Assembly (NCBI GenBank): GCA_032821775.1
Contig: JAVLRN010000004.1
Location: forward strand, 1,922,001 to 1,986,000
DNA from: Sanguinoderma infundibulare
Lineage: Eukaryota; Basidiomycota; Agaricomycetes; Polyporales; Polyporaceae
DNA length: 64,000 bases
Direction of reading: 5' to 3'
The notes below the pieces were generated by a model. It was given only the letters and a program-made list of their open reading frames with translations, searched no databases and was not told the origin of the DNA. The position numbers were made by a program, and so were the translations under genes. Below are positions 32,009 through 42,549 of the stretch, in pieces; the first letter of the stretch is position 1, and each line of letters opens with the position of its first letter.

Positions 32009-32310
32009 TGCTCTTGGCGTTGCTGCAGGCTTTCGTAACAGATACACATTGACCATCGAGTTGATCGATGGGTAGACGGCGACTTCAGTTATGGGCAGGG
32101 ACACGGATACGAAGCGGTTGGAGTATCCCCGGGAAGCAAGTAGTCCTTGCTCGAAATTGAATGAACAACCTAACAATACACAGACTGCAGATACAAAGGC
32201 TACATGGCATCAAAAACATTATCGCGTTGAGTAGTCGTACTAGCCAAAGGGCCACACGTCGTCAGGTATCTCGAGGGGAGTACGGAACGAATATGAAGAG
32301 AAAGGTAAAG

Positions 32311-33877
32311 TCATACGATACGATCACTATGTGCGTGTTGGGAAATCATCGAGGCGTTGTCCGCCTCCGCGACTCGCGCGGGAGGTGGTGGAGCGATAGT
32401 AGGCGTGGTGGGCGAGGACGGCGTCGAGCCACTTGGTGCATAAGGAGGGACTGGGTCATCCGACGGGGGCGTAGAGATCGTGTCGTGCGCCTTCTTGTCG
32501 TCAGAAGGGATATAGTAAGACACCACGTATGCGGTTGAAGGCGACGATCCGAGATACTCCGAATATGAGACCTGCGAAACATTTGTTACGGTCTGCGGGG
32601 TGCATGGCTCATCAGTGTGCGATGAGAAGCTGAAAGTCCCAAATTTGGGAGGGCGGGGAGAGGGAAAGGATCTAGTATAGACGAGAAGTGTTTAGTAAGT
32701 GGACCAATCAAGCACTGCGCGGGTAAGAACTCACCCGATGGGGGCAAACGAAGCGTGATCGGGCAAGCCTTTGTTGGTCTTGGTGGAAGGACGCAAATGG
32801 AGAACGTTGCACTTGAACCAAGTAAGAGAAGTACCGTAGTCCGCCAGCGTGTCTTGGCCAAAGGCGAAGAACGCGAAAAACATGTAAGCGGTGGCGGGGG
32901 TCGCCCACCAGAGGAAGTACGTCCAGCGCAAGATGTTGGCGGGAATAAGGATGACGGGGAAACGATTGATGTGTTGCCAGTTCGAGTGGACATCAGCCCA
33001 GTTGGTCCAGGGTCGGATGCCGTTCCGGTATTGGAAGAATAGCGTGACCGAGAAAACGAGGAGGTTCCAGATCATCAAGGCGAGCGACATCGCCATGAGA
33101 CGGAAGTAGCGCGAGGGCGTAAGACCCGTATTGGATGCAGCGAGATGACGCGCGAACGTCGCGCGACGTTTGAAGAAGTGGAAGAAAGAGAGACCTATTT
33201 GTATCCGGAAGTCAGTACCCGGTTGAGGACTAAGACAATGCAGGATCTCACCTCCGAGAACAAACGTGCTGAGGCACATGAGGATAGGTATGAACCAGAC
33301 TAAGAAGAACTCGGGGAGGGAGATATAGTCTTCAGGCTGACACCCGAAGCGCTCCACGATGTCGAAACGATGACCTTGAACGATGTAGTCTAGAACCAGC
33401 AACAATGAGTGAACGTCGCAGTAGAAATATGAATGACTTACGGAGACCCATCTGTATCATGGGTAGACCAACGCAGATAGCGGTATCTACAAGCAACTTG
33501 CGCCGCTTGTTGTTGTGGGACATCTTCACGTTCCGAACGGCAGCGATGCCTTCAAGACGTAGCGCCAGGCAGAAGCAAGCGGCTGGGATGGCCATGTTCG
33601 CGCCGATGACCAACTTGGAGACTGAAAGGAGTACGTGAGCACAGCCGACGATGACAAGTGTGAAAGCTCACGTACAAATGTCGCACCATACCTTGAGCTT
33701 GATGTCGGTGTTGTCGTACCATTCAATGACATTGACACCGTGAGCGACGTTCAAGATGAAGAGCCATGCGATGAGAGAGAGCGTTGGAATATTGCGTGCT
33801 CGCCAATGTCCGGGCAGGGGCACAAGGACGAGGACCGCAGCGAGGAAAGAGGCGAAGGCTCGGGGGGCAGCAGACAT
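32311..33877 (-). CDS. STE3-like: STE3-like pheromone receptor R4
   Basis: Lipopeptide-pheromone GPCR. Exons 33877-33676, 33621-33442, 33389-33252, 33194-32735 and 32671-32311 sum to 1341 nt, 447 codons, so 446 residues. Introns are 52-63 nt, all GT-AG. Landmarks: VLVLVPLPGHWRARNIPTLS, VWCDI, HYIVQGHRFDIVERFGC, TPSRYFRLMAMSLALMIW, WTNWADVHSNWQHI, and FFAFFAFGQDTLADY at TM7. The last exon encodes a Ser/Thr/Pro-rich cytoplasmic tail (SQVSYSEYLGSSPSTAYV, then proline runs) ending HSDRIV. Exon sizes 202, 180 and 138 match R2 exactly, and both share the RPWTNWADVHS loop, so R2 and R4 descend from one duplication. R3 and R4 are tandem on the minus strand. Confidence 0.93.
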
Positions 33878-34096
33878 TCCGACGAAAAGCGAAGGGAATG
33901 GGGAACAGGGAGAGGAAACGATACCTCAGGCATACATAGTCCTGCGTGTTCCATAGTCAACTCAGATAAACGCTTGTCAAGACGAGGGAACAAAGAGGAA
34001 GGTCGGTTCGTGGGGGACAATCAGGTTGATGGCCATTACATATGCCGCGACACGGGTATATCCGACGTATGCGCGCTTCCGAGTACATCCACACTC

Positions 34097-34339
34097 ATGT
34101 CTTTGCGACCAACGCTGACTGTGGAAGACGTTCATCCACCCTCCACCCGAGTTCTCACCAATGGCGATCTCCTCGAAGACATATTCGCGTCCCTCCGATT
34201 AGAATTGCATGATGACCGTGACCGCTATGTAGCACGATGCGCGACCGTCTGTCGTATGTTTCACGAACCTGCGATTCGAGTCCTATGGAGAAACTCGCTC
34301 AATCAGTCTGACATAACCGTTGATAAACTCACGGTGTAA
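34097..34339 (+). pseudogene. 5' fragment of the F-box gene at 4256
   Basis: About 205 bp are nearly identical to 4236-4440: VHPPSTRVLTNGDLLEDIF and CATVCRMFHEPAIRVLWRN. It keeps the eight bases (IRVL codons) missing at 4405, so it was copied before that deletion or from another allele. The original start codon is changed (ACCATGG to ACTGTGG), and homology stops at about 34305. No LRR part follows. Confidence 0.85.
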
Positions 34340-34650
34340 CGATCGTGTCCATCCAATGTCGTTAGACAATACGAGCCAGCAACTGGGAAGGGAACTTGAG
34401 TTCGGCAGGGAGCTCCGTGACCAAATACACGCAAACACAAGACCGCCAGCGTCTTCCTCCTCTCCTTTGTTCCCTTCCCCGAGATTGGGTCGACAATTAA
34501 TCCTCTCGCTCTACGAACAAACACCTGCTTTCACTTGGATATAGCAAGATGGCCTTACGGGAAGCGGCTCACATTTCCCCCTCCCTCAGTGTCCGCTTCG
34601 CTCGACTCGATTCGACATAGACGATCGCAATCATCAGTACTTCCAGAAAT

Positions 34651-34940
34651 TGCTTAACGGGGCTTAACGGGGCCATTAAGCACCGTTAAGCACGTTAAGC
34701 TGCCGTTAAGCACGGTAAGCCGATAAGCCGTAAGCAGGTCTCGAAGCGCCCGTAAGTTCCGACGCCACTAACGACCTCCGTTCTACCAGCACCGCTCCCC
34801 CGCACTCTGACTGGCACACGGCGGGGGACAAAGAGATGTCTCCTCGACACGTTGGAGGTAGAAGTTTGCCCAGGATATCCACCAAAATCCGGGGGGGAGG
34901 ACGGCCATTTTCCGTTAAGCCGTTAAGCCATTAAGCAAAA
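34651..34940. repeat. Cluster of CCGTTAAGC motifs, possible small DNA transposon
   Basis: GCTTAACGG occurs twice at 34652-34671. Its reverse complement CCGTTAAGC or close variants (CACGTTAAGC, CCATTAAGC, CGGTAAGC) occurs six to seven times to 34735 and three more times at 34913-34935. Both orientations and the two-ended placement suggest subterminal repeats of a ~290-bp non-autonomous element, or a repeated protein-binding site, just before the R5 pseudogene. Confidence 0.5.
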
Positions 34941-34955
34941 TCTGGCTTTTCTGAT

Positions 34956-36541
34956 GATGGTCGATCCAACATATCCTTTGTTCCCTGTATTTGCTTTCCT
35001 TGTGTTCATAGCCCCCCGTTCCGTGGCATTTGGAGGCCTGGAACTCGTTGACATGCTATTACATGATGTGGACATCTCTCGCCTGCCTTAACGAGTTCGT
35101 GAACTCGGTCGTGTGGGCCAGGGATGCCATCGATCATGCGCCAATTTGGTGCGATTTGTGTGAGTCTTTCTCCAGATTCACGCGGCCGTTAGCTACACGT
35201 ATTACCATTGCCGCATCTGTCGGTATTCCCGCTGCGTCCATGTGCATAAACTAGCGACTTTACAGTATCGCTCGTGTGCCAGCTGTCATGGTGACCAAAG
35301 CAGAGGTAAGTGTCCGATCGTGCCGTGTGCGTGTATCTCTGACACATTTTCAGAAACGAGGTGCTGTAATGATTGATACGCTGATCTGTGTACTTCTACC
35401 CCGTGTTAGTCGTTGCGCTATGTAAGGTCTCCTTCTCATTGAGCTCGTTTCTAGCTACTCACACACGCCCTCAGTTTATGTCGTACAAGGACATTGCTAC
35501 AATGTCCTCGAACAACTGGGTTGCTTCCCAGCCATCTACAACACCCTGCTCACGTATTTCTTCGTCCATTGGTGGCCACTCCTCTTAGGGTCGATTGCGT
35601 CGGTATACTGTGGTGCGTTCTGCGTTTTAATCTCGCGCACTTTGCCATGTAGTAATATCTCCCAGCCCTCTCCCTTCTCGCATTCAACAGGCGGCGCGCG
35701 CAGTTCAACGAATTCCTTACGCCCAAGAAGTCCCCGCTCACATTCAGCCGGTATTTCTGGCTTATCGCGCTATCCACAACTTCCCTTTTGCTCCTGATCC
35801 TCATCTCAAGTTATGGTATCTACCTCAACGTCACGTCCCAACCTCTGGGGGCGTGACATAGTTGGTCTGACACTTCGACTTCGGGCGCATCGAGCAAATT
35901 CCTGCAATCATCTGGCGAGCTAGTCCGCGTGCAGTAGTCGCGAATGAACTCAACCGGTGGCTTGCACCAACCTGCGCCCTCATCTCGCCTACTTTGGCAT
36001 CGCCAGCGAAGCGCGGCGTCACTACAGCGCCTTCGGTTCGTCGCACGCAAGCTTGGCTTCAAGCCCCAATCCAAGAATGAGAAGGCTGGCATGCAGGCTC
36101 TTGGGTACGTCAACTTCCCTTCCTGTCCTCGCTTCTTCAATTTGACATCTGTTTTTCAGCAACGTGCCATTACCAACAAAGGCCCTTCCCCCTTTGCCCA
36201 CGTCACCCGTCTCGCCGCTCTCACCCAGCGACCCCTTGGCGGTACTGTCGCCCACAGACTCGATGTTTAGCCACGATTCGGAGCAGTCTGCCGCGTCGCT
36301 GTCGTTCACGGACATCGAGGCGGCGTATGGCGTGCGCATTCCGTTGTTTGTCTCGCTCAAGGTCGAACAGTCATCGGAGCCGGCGACGCCATTAAACGTC
36401 CGTCGCGTCGCGTTGCGAAGCTGTGTTTTGCTGCGGCGCTGGCGCTGGCGCGACGCGCCGGGCCGGCGGCGGTGGGATGGCGCAGGGCGCATACGAGACC
36501 CAGGCCAACGCAGCGTCGGGTGCGGCGACCATGGCGTCTAA
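34956..36541 (+). pseudogene. STE3-like: STE3-like receptor R5, decayed
   Basis: Receptor landmarks in order but broken: MVDPTYPLFPVFAFLVFIAP, a frameshift in a C run near 35014, then PWHLEAWNSLTCYYMMW and WARDAIDHAPIWCDL. Next come ITIAASVGIPAASMCIN and TAG, where R3 continues RRLYKVASV. Then VYVVQGHCYNVLEQLGCFPA, LTFSRYFWLIALSTTSLLLL, a TGA after NVTSQPLGA, DTHFDFGRI, and after another shift LAYFGIASEARRHYSA. The C-tail frame (PSDPLAVLSPTDSMFSHDSE) is still open from 36164. At least two stops and three frameshifts. R3 is the closest intact relative. Confidence 0.9.
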
Positions 36542-38907
36542 CGCGGCACAGTCGGCGGACAAACACGCCGCTGGCGACGACTACTCCAGGGGGTTGTGAA
36601 TGCCGTACGTCTAGCAGTGTAATAGTAACATACCTCTATACGAATAGATGCATATGCGCAAGCTCCTCTCGTGGTCCGCGCGCACGAAGACACTGGTTCA
36701 AGGGCTACATTCCGACTCATTGTACTCCCACCAAACAACACAGTATGAGAGTGCTGGATGACAGCAGGGGTTTTATGATTTATCGGGGGACACACAGCAA
36801 AGAGAAGGGATACCGCATGAATGGATACGAGAAAGGTTCCGCCCCGATCTCCAACGACCCATGGCGAACACGTTATTGACCACCTAATCTTTCTCCTTCT
36901 GAAGACAAACGCAGAAGAAGAAGGGCGCATCGTTTCCCGTGGACCGCACCCAGGGGCGCGCGCACGAGGTGACGAAGCGGGGGCGTCGACGCAGGCTCTG
37001 CAGCAGCCATCGTCAGATACGACAGATCTGGAGTTGTTGGCATGCACATGCTGACCTCGAGAGCGATCCTTGCATCAGGTGCTCTTGAGGACCTTGCGGA
37101 CGCGCGAAGGTGGACGTCGTCGGTGATGGTTCCGCCAAAGGCGGCGGCGGATGCGCCGGAGGGCATATGGACCGTGGCGGCGCGAGCCACGATCCGAACC
37201 CGGGATGAGATTGTCTGGAGGACGAGTAGGATGGAAAAGATAGCGCTGCATGGTGGTCGTGCTGAATGGAAGATGTAGCGGCGTGCTAGGGGTGATATTT
37301 GGCGAGGAGAAGTTGGCGGCCTGGACGCGTTCTTATCCGAGTCCCTCTCGTCGGGCCCGAGGCTGACGTCGTCGCGCATGGCGGGCTATTCTTGGTTGCC
37401 GGTCCTTCACATGTGCGGCGAGATGGAATGATCAGTGGCTGACGATGTGACGAGTTTGTGGCCTTTTCAGGCAGCCCCTGTGGCTCGAGGATCGGCGATC
37501 GTCGATCTTCATCCCGAGGAACCGAACAAGAATGGCGACCGTCTTCAAGCCCGAGAGTTTCCGGAGCAATACATGACATGCATAACATCCCTGTGGAATC
37601 AACGCACTACGTCGACGGCCTGCATACTATATGAGATGGAGCCCACGGACTTACTACGCAGCATCATGGCTGAAGTCTCCGTCCGCCCAAGACTGCGGGC
37701 ATTTCCTGTCCTACCTGCCCGTCCATCCATTCATCACCGTAGTACGTCTACCGGTCAGGGCACCTACAATCAAAGGTGAAGATCGCCTTGGAGTTTCCTG
37801 GTTGCGTCTCCAGCCGCTTGTCAGCCATACGGTACACCCCATCCATCGCCGCCCACGACATGTCCATCTTACAGAACTCCCAAAGGCTCTAGGTTCGGGC
37901 AAAGCGCTGCGTCCCCTTCTCCGCGTCCTTCGCCCTCCGCGACCCGGCGACAGGGTACCAGAAGTTCAAGTCAACCACAATCTTCTCGCCGAGTGCCCTG
38001 CGGGGCATGCCGAGAAGGCACCCACGTCGCACAAGAACGCGGGTATCGCGTTGGTGTCCAGTCGTGGAGTGTCGTGTCGAGTTATAGACAGCCTGGCCGC
38101 ACGACCGGGGTGAATGTCAGCGTTCTGATCGAGATCAAGCAGGGCGCAAGGCAGAAACACGCACGAAAGCCTGGACAGCTGACCAGTGGAGACGAGACGC
38201 GCTCGGCGTCGACGCGGAGCCCGTCCAGGACTTCCCCGCCAGCCAAGTTCCCTACGTTCGAGCTCGATTGCGCCAGCGGTTTGCGGGAGAGTAGCAAGTT
38301 CTGAGTCTATAGTTAACGTTTATGCTGGCGTCAGGCGGGCAAAGAACTGATCGCCACGAACCTCTGGCTGAGCCCGGTACGGGAGGGTAGTGAGCCGAAA
38401 TGTCGGAATTGTTCACCAATGACGGTGTACGATCTCCGCTTCCTAAGACGTGGCGATGCACTGGATTCTCGGGCCGCACTTCAGGTGCACTTCGCGTGCT
38501 TATTTGGTTGGATTCACCCGGGGTGGCACCTGTCGCGCGTGGCCCAGTGCTTGTGTAGAAGCACTCATGGCGATGGTTCGAGCAAAGGCGGGCATTTAAC
38601 CTCACACCTTTGCGCTGTCGCGCGGGCAGGAGAAGCTGCAGAGTGTAAGGCATTGCGAGGGAGCCAAGTGCAGCTTTGTTCATCTGGAATGTGGTCCATG
38701 TCTAGATATCGAGAGGAGCGTAAGCTGGGGCAGGTGATGTCGGAAATATGCAAAACCACATGATAGTTGTGACTGACTCACCGGTGATGCTTCCATTTAA
38801 GATCCAAGAACACAACAGCGCCCTCCAATCAGGCATCTCAAGATGGGAGGCTGAGAGGCCTTCAGTCATCAGTAATTCCCCGGAGCTCTGACAGGTCTGA
38901 TCCAGAT

Positions 38908-38985
38908 GTTTCAGACATTTTCAGAAGTTTTCAGATAAATTCAGACCCATTTCAGACACGCCAGAGGTCAGAGGTCAGAGGTGGA
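38908..38985. repeat. TTTCAGA direct-repeat cluster
   Basis: TTTCAGA or TTCAGAC recurs about every 10 bases five times between 38909 and 38957, followed by three copies of CAGAGGT at 38962-38981. TGTCAGACATTTT follows at 38995. It resembles the subterminal repeats of a DNA transposon end. Confidence 0.45.
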
Positions 38986-39547
38986 AAACCCCCCTGTCAG
39001 ACATTTTGAAAGGGATACTCACAGTGCAGCGAAAGGTCCAACAAGACCCACAATGGCTCGGATGTTACCCGCAAGCACCCTCCGACGATGAAACTGGTGC
39101 ACGACGGGCGCCATCGTCGGCAATGCTGGTCGTCACCGTGCATCAATCATAATGTGCGAACACTGACACGCTCTTCAGTCCCCGCGCGTGGGCCGCGCGC
39201 TCCCAAACGGTTGCGCAAGAATAATAATACCTTCCGAACCTCAAACCTTGGCGCCGCGAAGGGTGGGTGGACGACAGTAGGTTCATGTCTGTGTTTTCAG
39301 CCTCTTAGGCGCCATAAGCGCCAGATATCCAGACTCAGAACTCGTATGAATTACTGATGCAATGGTTAGCTCCACTAGTTTAAGTCAAGCAACGAACAGC
39401 ACCTTTGAATTCGCCCTTACTGCGTGCTCCCAGCATCGTGCATGGCCTTCGCGTACGCGCTCGAGGACCCATCGCGCTTCAAAAAGCCGGCTGTGATCGA
39501 AGCAAAGGCCCCGATCGGTCCTACAATAATGTACTGCTGGCAGTTCG

Positions 39548-39588
39548 CGAACGGGGGAACGGGGGAACGGGGGAACAGGGGAACGGGA
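39548..39588. repeat. GAACGGGG minisatellite
   Basis: About five tandem copies of an 8-9 bp unit (GAACGGGGG with one GAACAGGG variant). Confidence 0.7.
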
Positions 39589-40662
39589 CGAGACGCGGCT
39601 GTTGACAATGTCCGACCTCTGCCCTTGTTAAGGTGAAACGTGCTGTAAGACGAAATGATACCATCTCGTGAGTCTATAGATAGAGGCGGAGGATTTTGAT
39701 AACTCATTAGTCTCCGCGGCTGCGTGCTCGTACCGGTCAGTCGCATCTCCTCGTTCACGATCGCTAGGATGCAGACATTCTGAATCGCTGCAGTCGTCAA
39801 CATACCATGGGAACCGAGGCCGGGGACCAGAGAATGAGACCTCACTGCCATCGGCATCATTGACAACGGTGTTGTCGTCCGTCCGTGACGGGAGGAGAGA
39901 TGGACCGGGACCGAGTACGACCTCTTGACGAGTTCAAGCGTTTTTGTCGTCGTTGTGGGTGCGTCGACTCAACGGATAAGCTTCTGGGACGTGGAAGAGT
40001 GGAAGTCTTCCGCCCGAAACTGGGTGTCCTGTGGGGGTGGGTGAGCAGAGTGGCTCGCCATGAGCTGTGGGTCGATAGTCGGGCGTAAGCCCATCATCGG
40101 GGGAGGCTCAGGAACTGATGAAGGACCTGTCCGAGGAACGACATACGCAGAGGCGACTTTGACGAGGAGACCGCGAAAAGATTGATACATTGAACGCCGA
40201 CAAATAACCAACGACAGCTAACCCAGGTGACCGACCGAAGAGCAGTATAGCTACAATAATTACGAATAAATACTACACTATAGTCGAGAACGATCTACAT
40301 CGGCGCTGGTGATGGGGGCGGACAAGATGGAATGAATGGGTGACTACAATCCGGGTAGTCGAATCGAGTAGGTGTGGAAAGGAGTCAAAAATGAGTGAGG
40401 CGGGCGAGAAATGATGTCGCCAATGGGAGAAACGGTTGGAGTACGAAAAGCGAGACCGTGTCCCTTGGGATACCGAACAGCGGAAACAGGCGGATAAATA
40501 ATTGGGGGAGCAGAGAGCAAATGGTTTCGGGTAGAGGGAGGGGCGATGTTGAGCGGCGCACGATGAGCTATCATAGTGATCAGAAGGGGATTCGCGCAAA
40601 TCACTGGCAGAAGAGAAACTCACGGAGGCGCACCCCAACGGTGGGAAGCATTCGCGCTGCGT

Positions 40663-40857
40663 TCATGCGATGATACAGTATACAGTATAGTGCGGGTCGT
40701 TGCTGTCTTCGTTGACAGGCAAGGAGGAGGCAAGATGGTGAAGAATGGCGGCGCGTTCATGCGCAGGCAGCTGGATACCTAGAGGTACCATGGTTGGCGG
40801 GATGGGAGAAGGGGTGGGTTCCAATAAGGAGACGGTGATGGTTGCGAAATCGTCCAT
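40663..40857 (-). CDS. Pheromone precursor, CIIA CaaX box
   Basis: A 64-residue frame, MDDFATITVSLLEPTPSPIP at the start and NEDSNDPHYTVYCIIA at the end. MD start, proline-rich pro-region and prenylation box fit a mating pheromone. No Glu-Arg or Glu-His pair; Glu-Asp at 50-51 or Asn-Asp at 53-54 would have to mark the cut. The final YC is shared with the precursors at 42415 and 44042, which form a second pheromone cluster about 4-8 kb beyond the last receptor. An in-frame extension upstream of the Met exists but has no precursor character. Confidence 0.87.
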   Translation of the reverse strand: MDDFATITVSLLEPTPSPIPPTMVPLGIQLPAHERAAILHHLASSLPVNEDSNDPHYTVYCIIA

Positions 40858-41464
40858 GACGGATACGTGGTGTGGGCTACGATGACGGCGTAGGGGGAGG
40901 GCGGTAACGCAGCGGCAGATAGTGAGGGATACTTGCGCGGGGGATGGGTAGTCGGCGAGGGATAAGAGCCACAAGACCGTTATTGTCCAACGTCTGCAGT
41001 GCACAGGTCGGCAGAGAGGGTGGCCGGTAGATGGGGTGTGAGGGTGAGGAGACTGTTGTGAACAGTTCAGCCGTAGAGGCTTGTTCCCTCTGAATAGGCA
41101 ACAATCGAGGGAGAGGTGGCAGATGGGAAGAGGGAATATTACGCAAAGGAATTCGAACGATGGACGTACCGGGCTCGAAATTTGCATGAGGTCCGCTGCG
41201 CTGCCTTACTCATAGAGCATAACGAGGGGCGCTAGACCCGAGGGTTGAGGCTGAGTTACGATAAACAGCGAACAAAAGAGCCGTCCTGAGCCTGAGACAT
41301 GAGCGCATGAGCTGAGCGCAGGCTCAGGCGTTTGCGTCGATCCGACTCCAAGACACCGAACTTGGACTATTTAGATTTATTTGCCCTCCAGGGTCCGGCC
41401 ACCGGTTACTCATCCAGCCCGGTCCGGTAATCACCAGTCACGGTTGCTCCACATTTCGATGAAG
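40858..41464. other. Intergenic region
   Basis: No gene recognised. It should hold the promoter of the pheromone gene that starts at 40857. Confidence 0.4.
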
Positions 41465-41785
41465 TTAGCAACAAATTAGAGTGGGACACCGCCTGCCACC
41501 GCATTGCGCAATGAATCCAAGGACGGCTGTCTTAGCAAAACGCTCGACTCGACAGCTGGCCCAGGGGCCAGGGGAGCAACAGTAGTCGTGCAAATATTTG
41601 GCCCCGAGGCGTGAGCTGTTTTCCCGCATTCCCAGTCCCGTAGCTTTTCTGTGCCGCAGTACGAACTGCATGAACGGCGCAAATCCCTCGAGCTCTGAAG
41701 GAGACACGGCTGTTCCTGTTCTCTTCACACTCGGGAGAGACGCTGTCAAGGCCAGAGCAATGGTCGTGGTGATGCCGAAATGCAT
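41465..41785 (-). CDS. Putative small secreted Cys-containing protein
   Basis: A 106-residue frame from the ATG at 41785. The start, MHFGITTTIALALTASLPSV, has the form of a signal peptide and is followed by Lys-Arg, a possible Kex2 site. The remainder has seven Cys, mostly in the last half (DYCCSPGPWASC, QCGG, LICC at the end). No family recognised. It sits between two pheromone genes, but nothing ties it to mating. It may also be a chance frame; the signal-like start is the main support. Confidence 0.3.
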   Translation of the reverse strand: MHFGITTTIALALTASLPSVKRTGTAVSPSELEGFAPFMQFVLRHRKATGLGMRENSSRLGAKYLHDYCCSPGPWASCRVERFAKTAVLGFIAQCGGRRCPTLICC

Positions 41786-42414
41786 GGTCTTCGCCGCGAG
41801 CACGAGATTACCATGCTTGCTGAAGTTGATGGGAGACTCCGAAAGTAGCGAGGACAGCGCTAGGAACCACAGTTGAGTACCACGAGCAGGCGCAGCGTAC
41901 TGGAAGGCAAGTCCGCGTTCAAAGGGCCAATACGGACAGATGAGCGTTGTGTCGTGACAGCACGTAGGAGCATCTCGACGAATAACATTCATGCACTCGG
42001 TACAACACACATCGCATGATAGGGAGGAGAAACGACTGAATCAGATCGACAACAAGAAGCAGTAGAGCTATCACAGCAACGGTACAAGCGACGACAACAA
42101 CAACTCTATCCCAATTCCCAAGAAACACGAAAGCGATAAATACGAATAAGGATAGCGGGCTGTCCGTAGATGTCAATGTGCGGTCAACGCTGCGAAGGGG
42201 GTGAGTGGGACTGAAGAAGCCGACGAGTCACAGTTCCGCTCACCAAGTGCCGAAGGCTGCAAGCAGACGGACGAAAGGATTGGATGAGAGGTGGTTGGAA
42301 CGAATGTGAGTGTGTATGCTGGATGACATCGTCAGGGTCACTGATCGAGAGCGGATGAGCATACAACGAACTCACCATCGCCAACGTGGGAGGAAGAGAA
42401 GGCACTCGCCCTTA
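41786..42414. other. Intergenic region
   Basis: No gene recognised. A minus-strand frame near 42040-42170 is strongly hydrophobic (FIAFVFLGNW, VACTVAVIALLLLVVDL) and could be a membrane-protein fragment. Confidence 0.35.
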
Positions 42415-42549
42415 CTAGGCGATAACGCAGTAGAACGTCGTCTGACCGGCGCCGTAGCGTTCAAAGTCGGTGGGAGAATCGTCAGGCAACTCGGCGGCAT
42501 CGCCAGACGGGTCTTGGATTGGTTCAGATATGACGAAGAAAACGTCCAT
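42415..42549 (-). CDS. Pheromone precursor, CVIA CaaX box
   Basis: A 44-residue frame, MDVFFVISEPIQDPSGDAAE, ending FERYGAGQTTFYCVIA. The Glu-Arg pair at residues 30-31 is a classic processing site and gives a 10-residue peptide, YGAGQTTFYC. Short acidic pro-region. The frame is open upstream of this Met, but the MD start and size fit the family. Confidence 0.9.
   Translation of the reverse strand: MDVFFVISEPIQDPSGDAAELPDDSPTDFERYGAGQTTFYCVIA

Larger units (their letters stand above)
36542..40662. other. Large region without recognisable gene
   Basis: Many short frames on both strands, none with a domain, CaaX end or coherent splicing. Two repeat tracts are listed separately (38908 and 39548). 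A minus-strand frame at 36873-37379 has a run of aromatic and basic residues near its end but no pheromone box. The region probably consists of decayed mating-locus and transposon sequence. Confidence 0.4.

Noticed and set aside
36873..37060. FFCVC on the minus strand as a pheromone CaaX box
   Set aside because: Not at the end of a frame (LQKEKD follows) and the box is not aliphatic.
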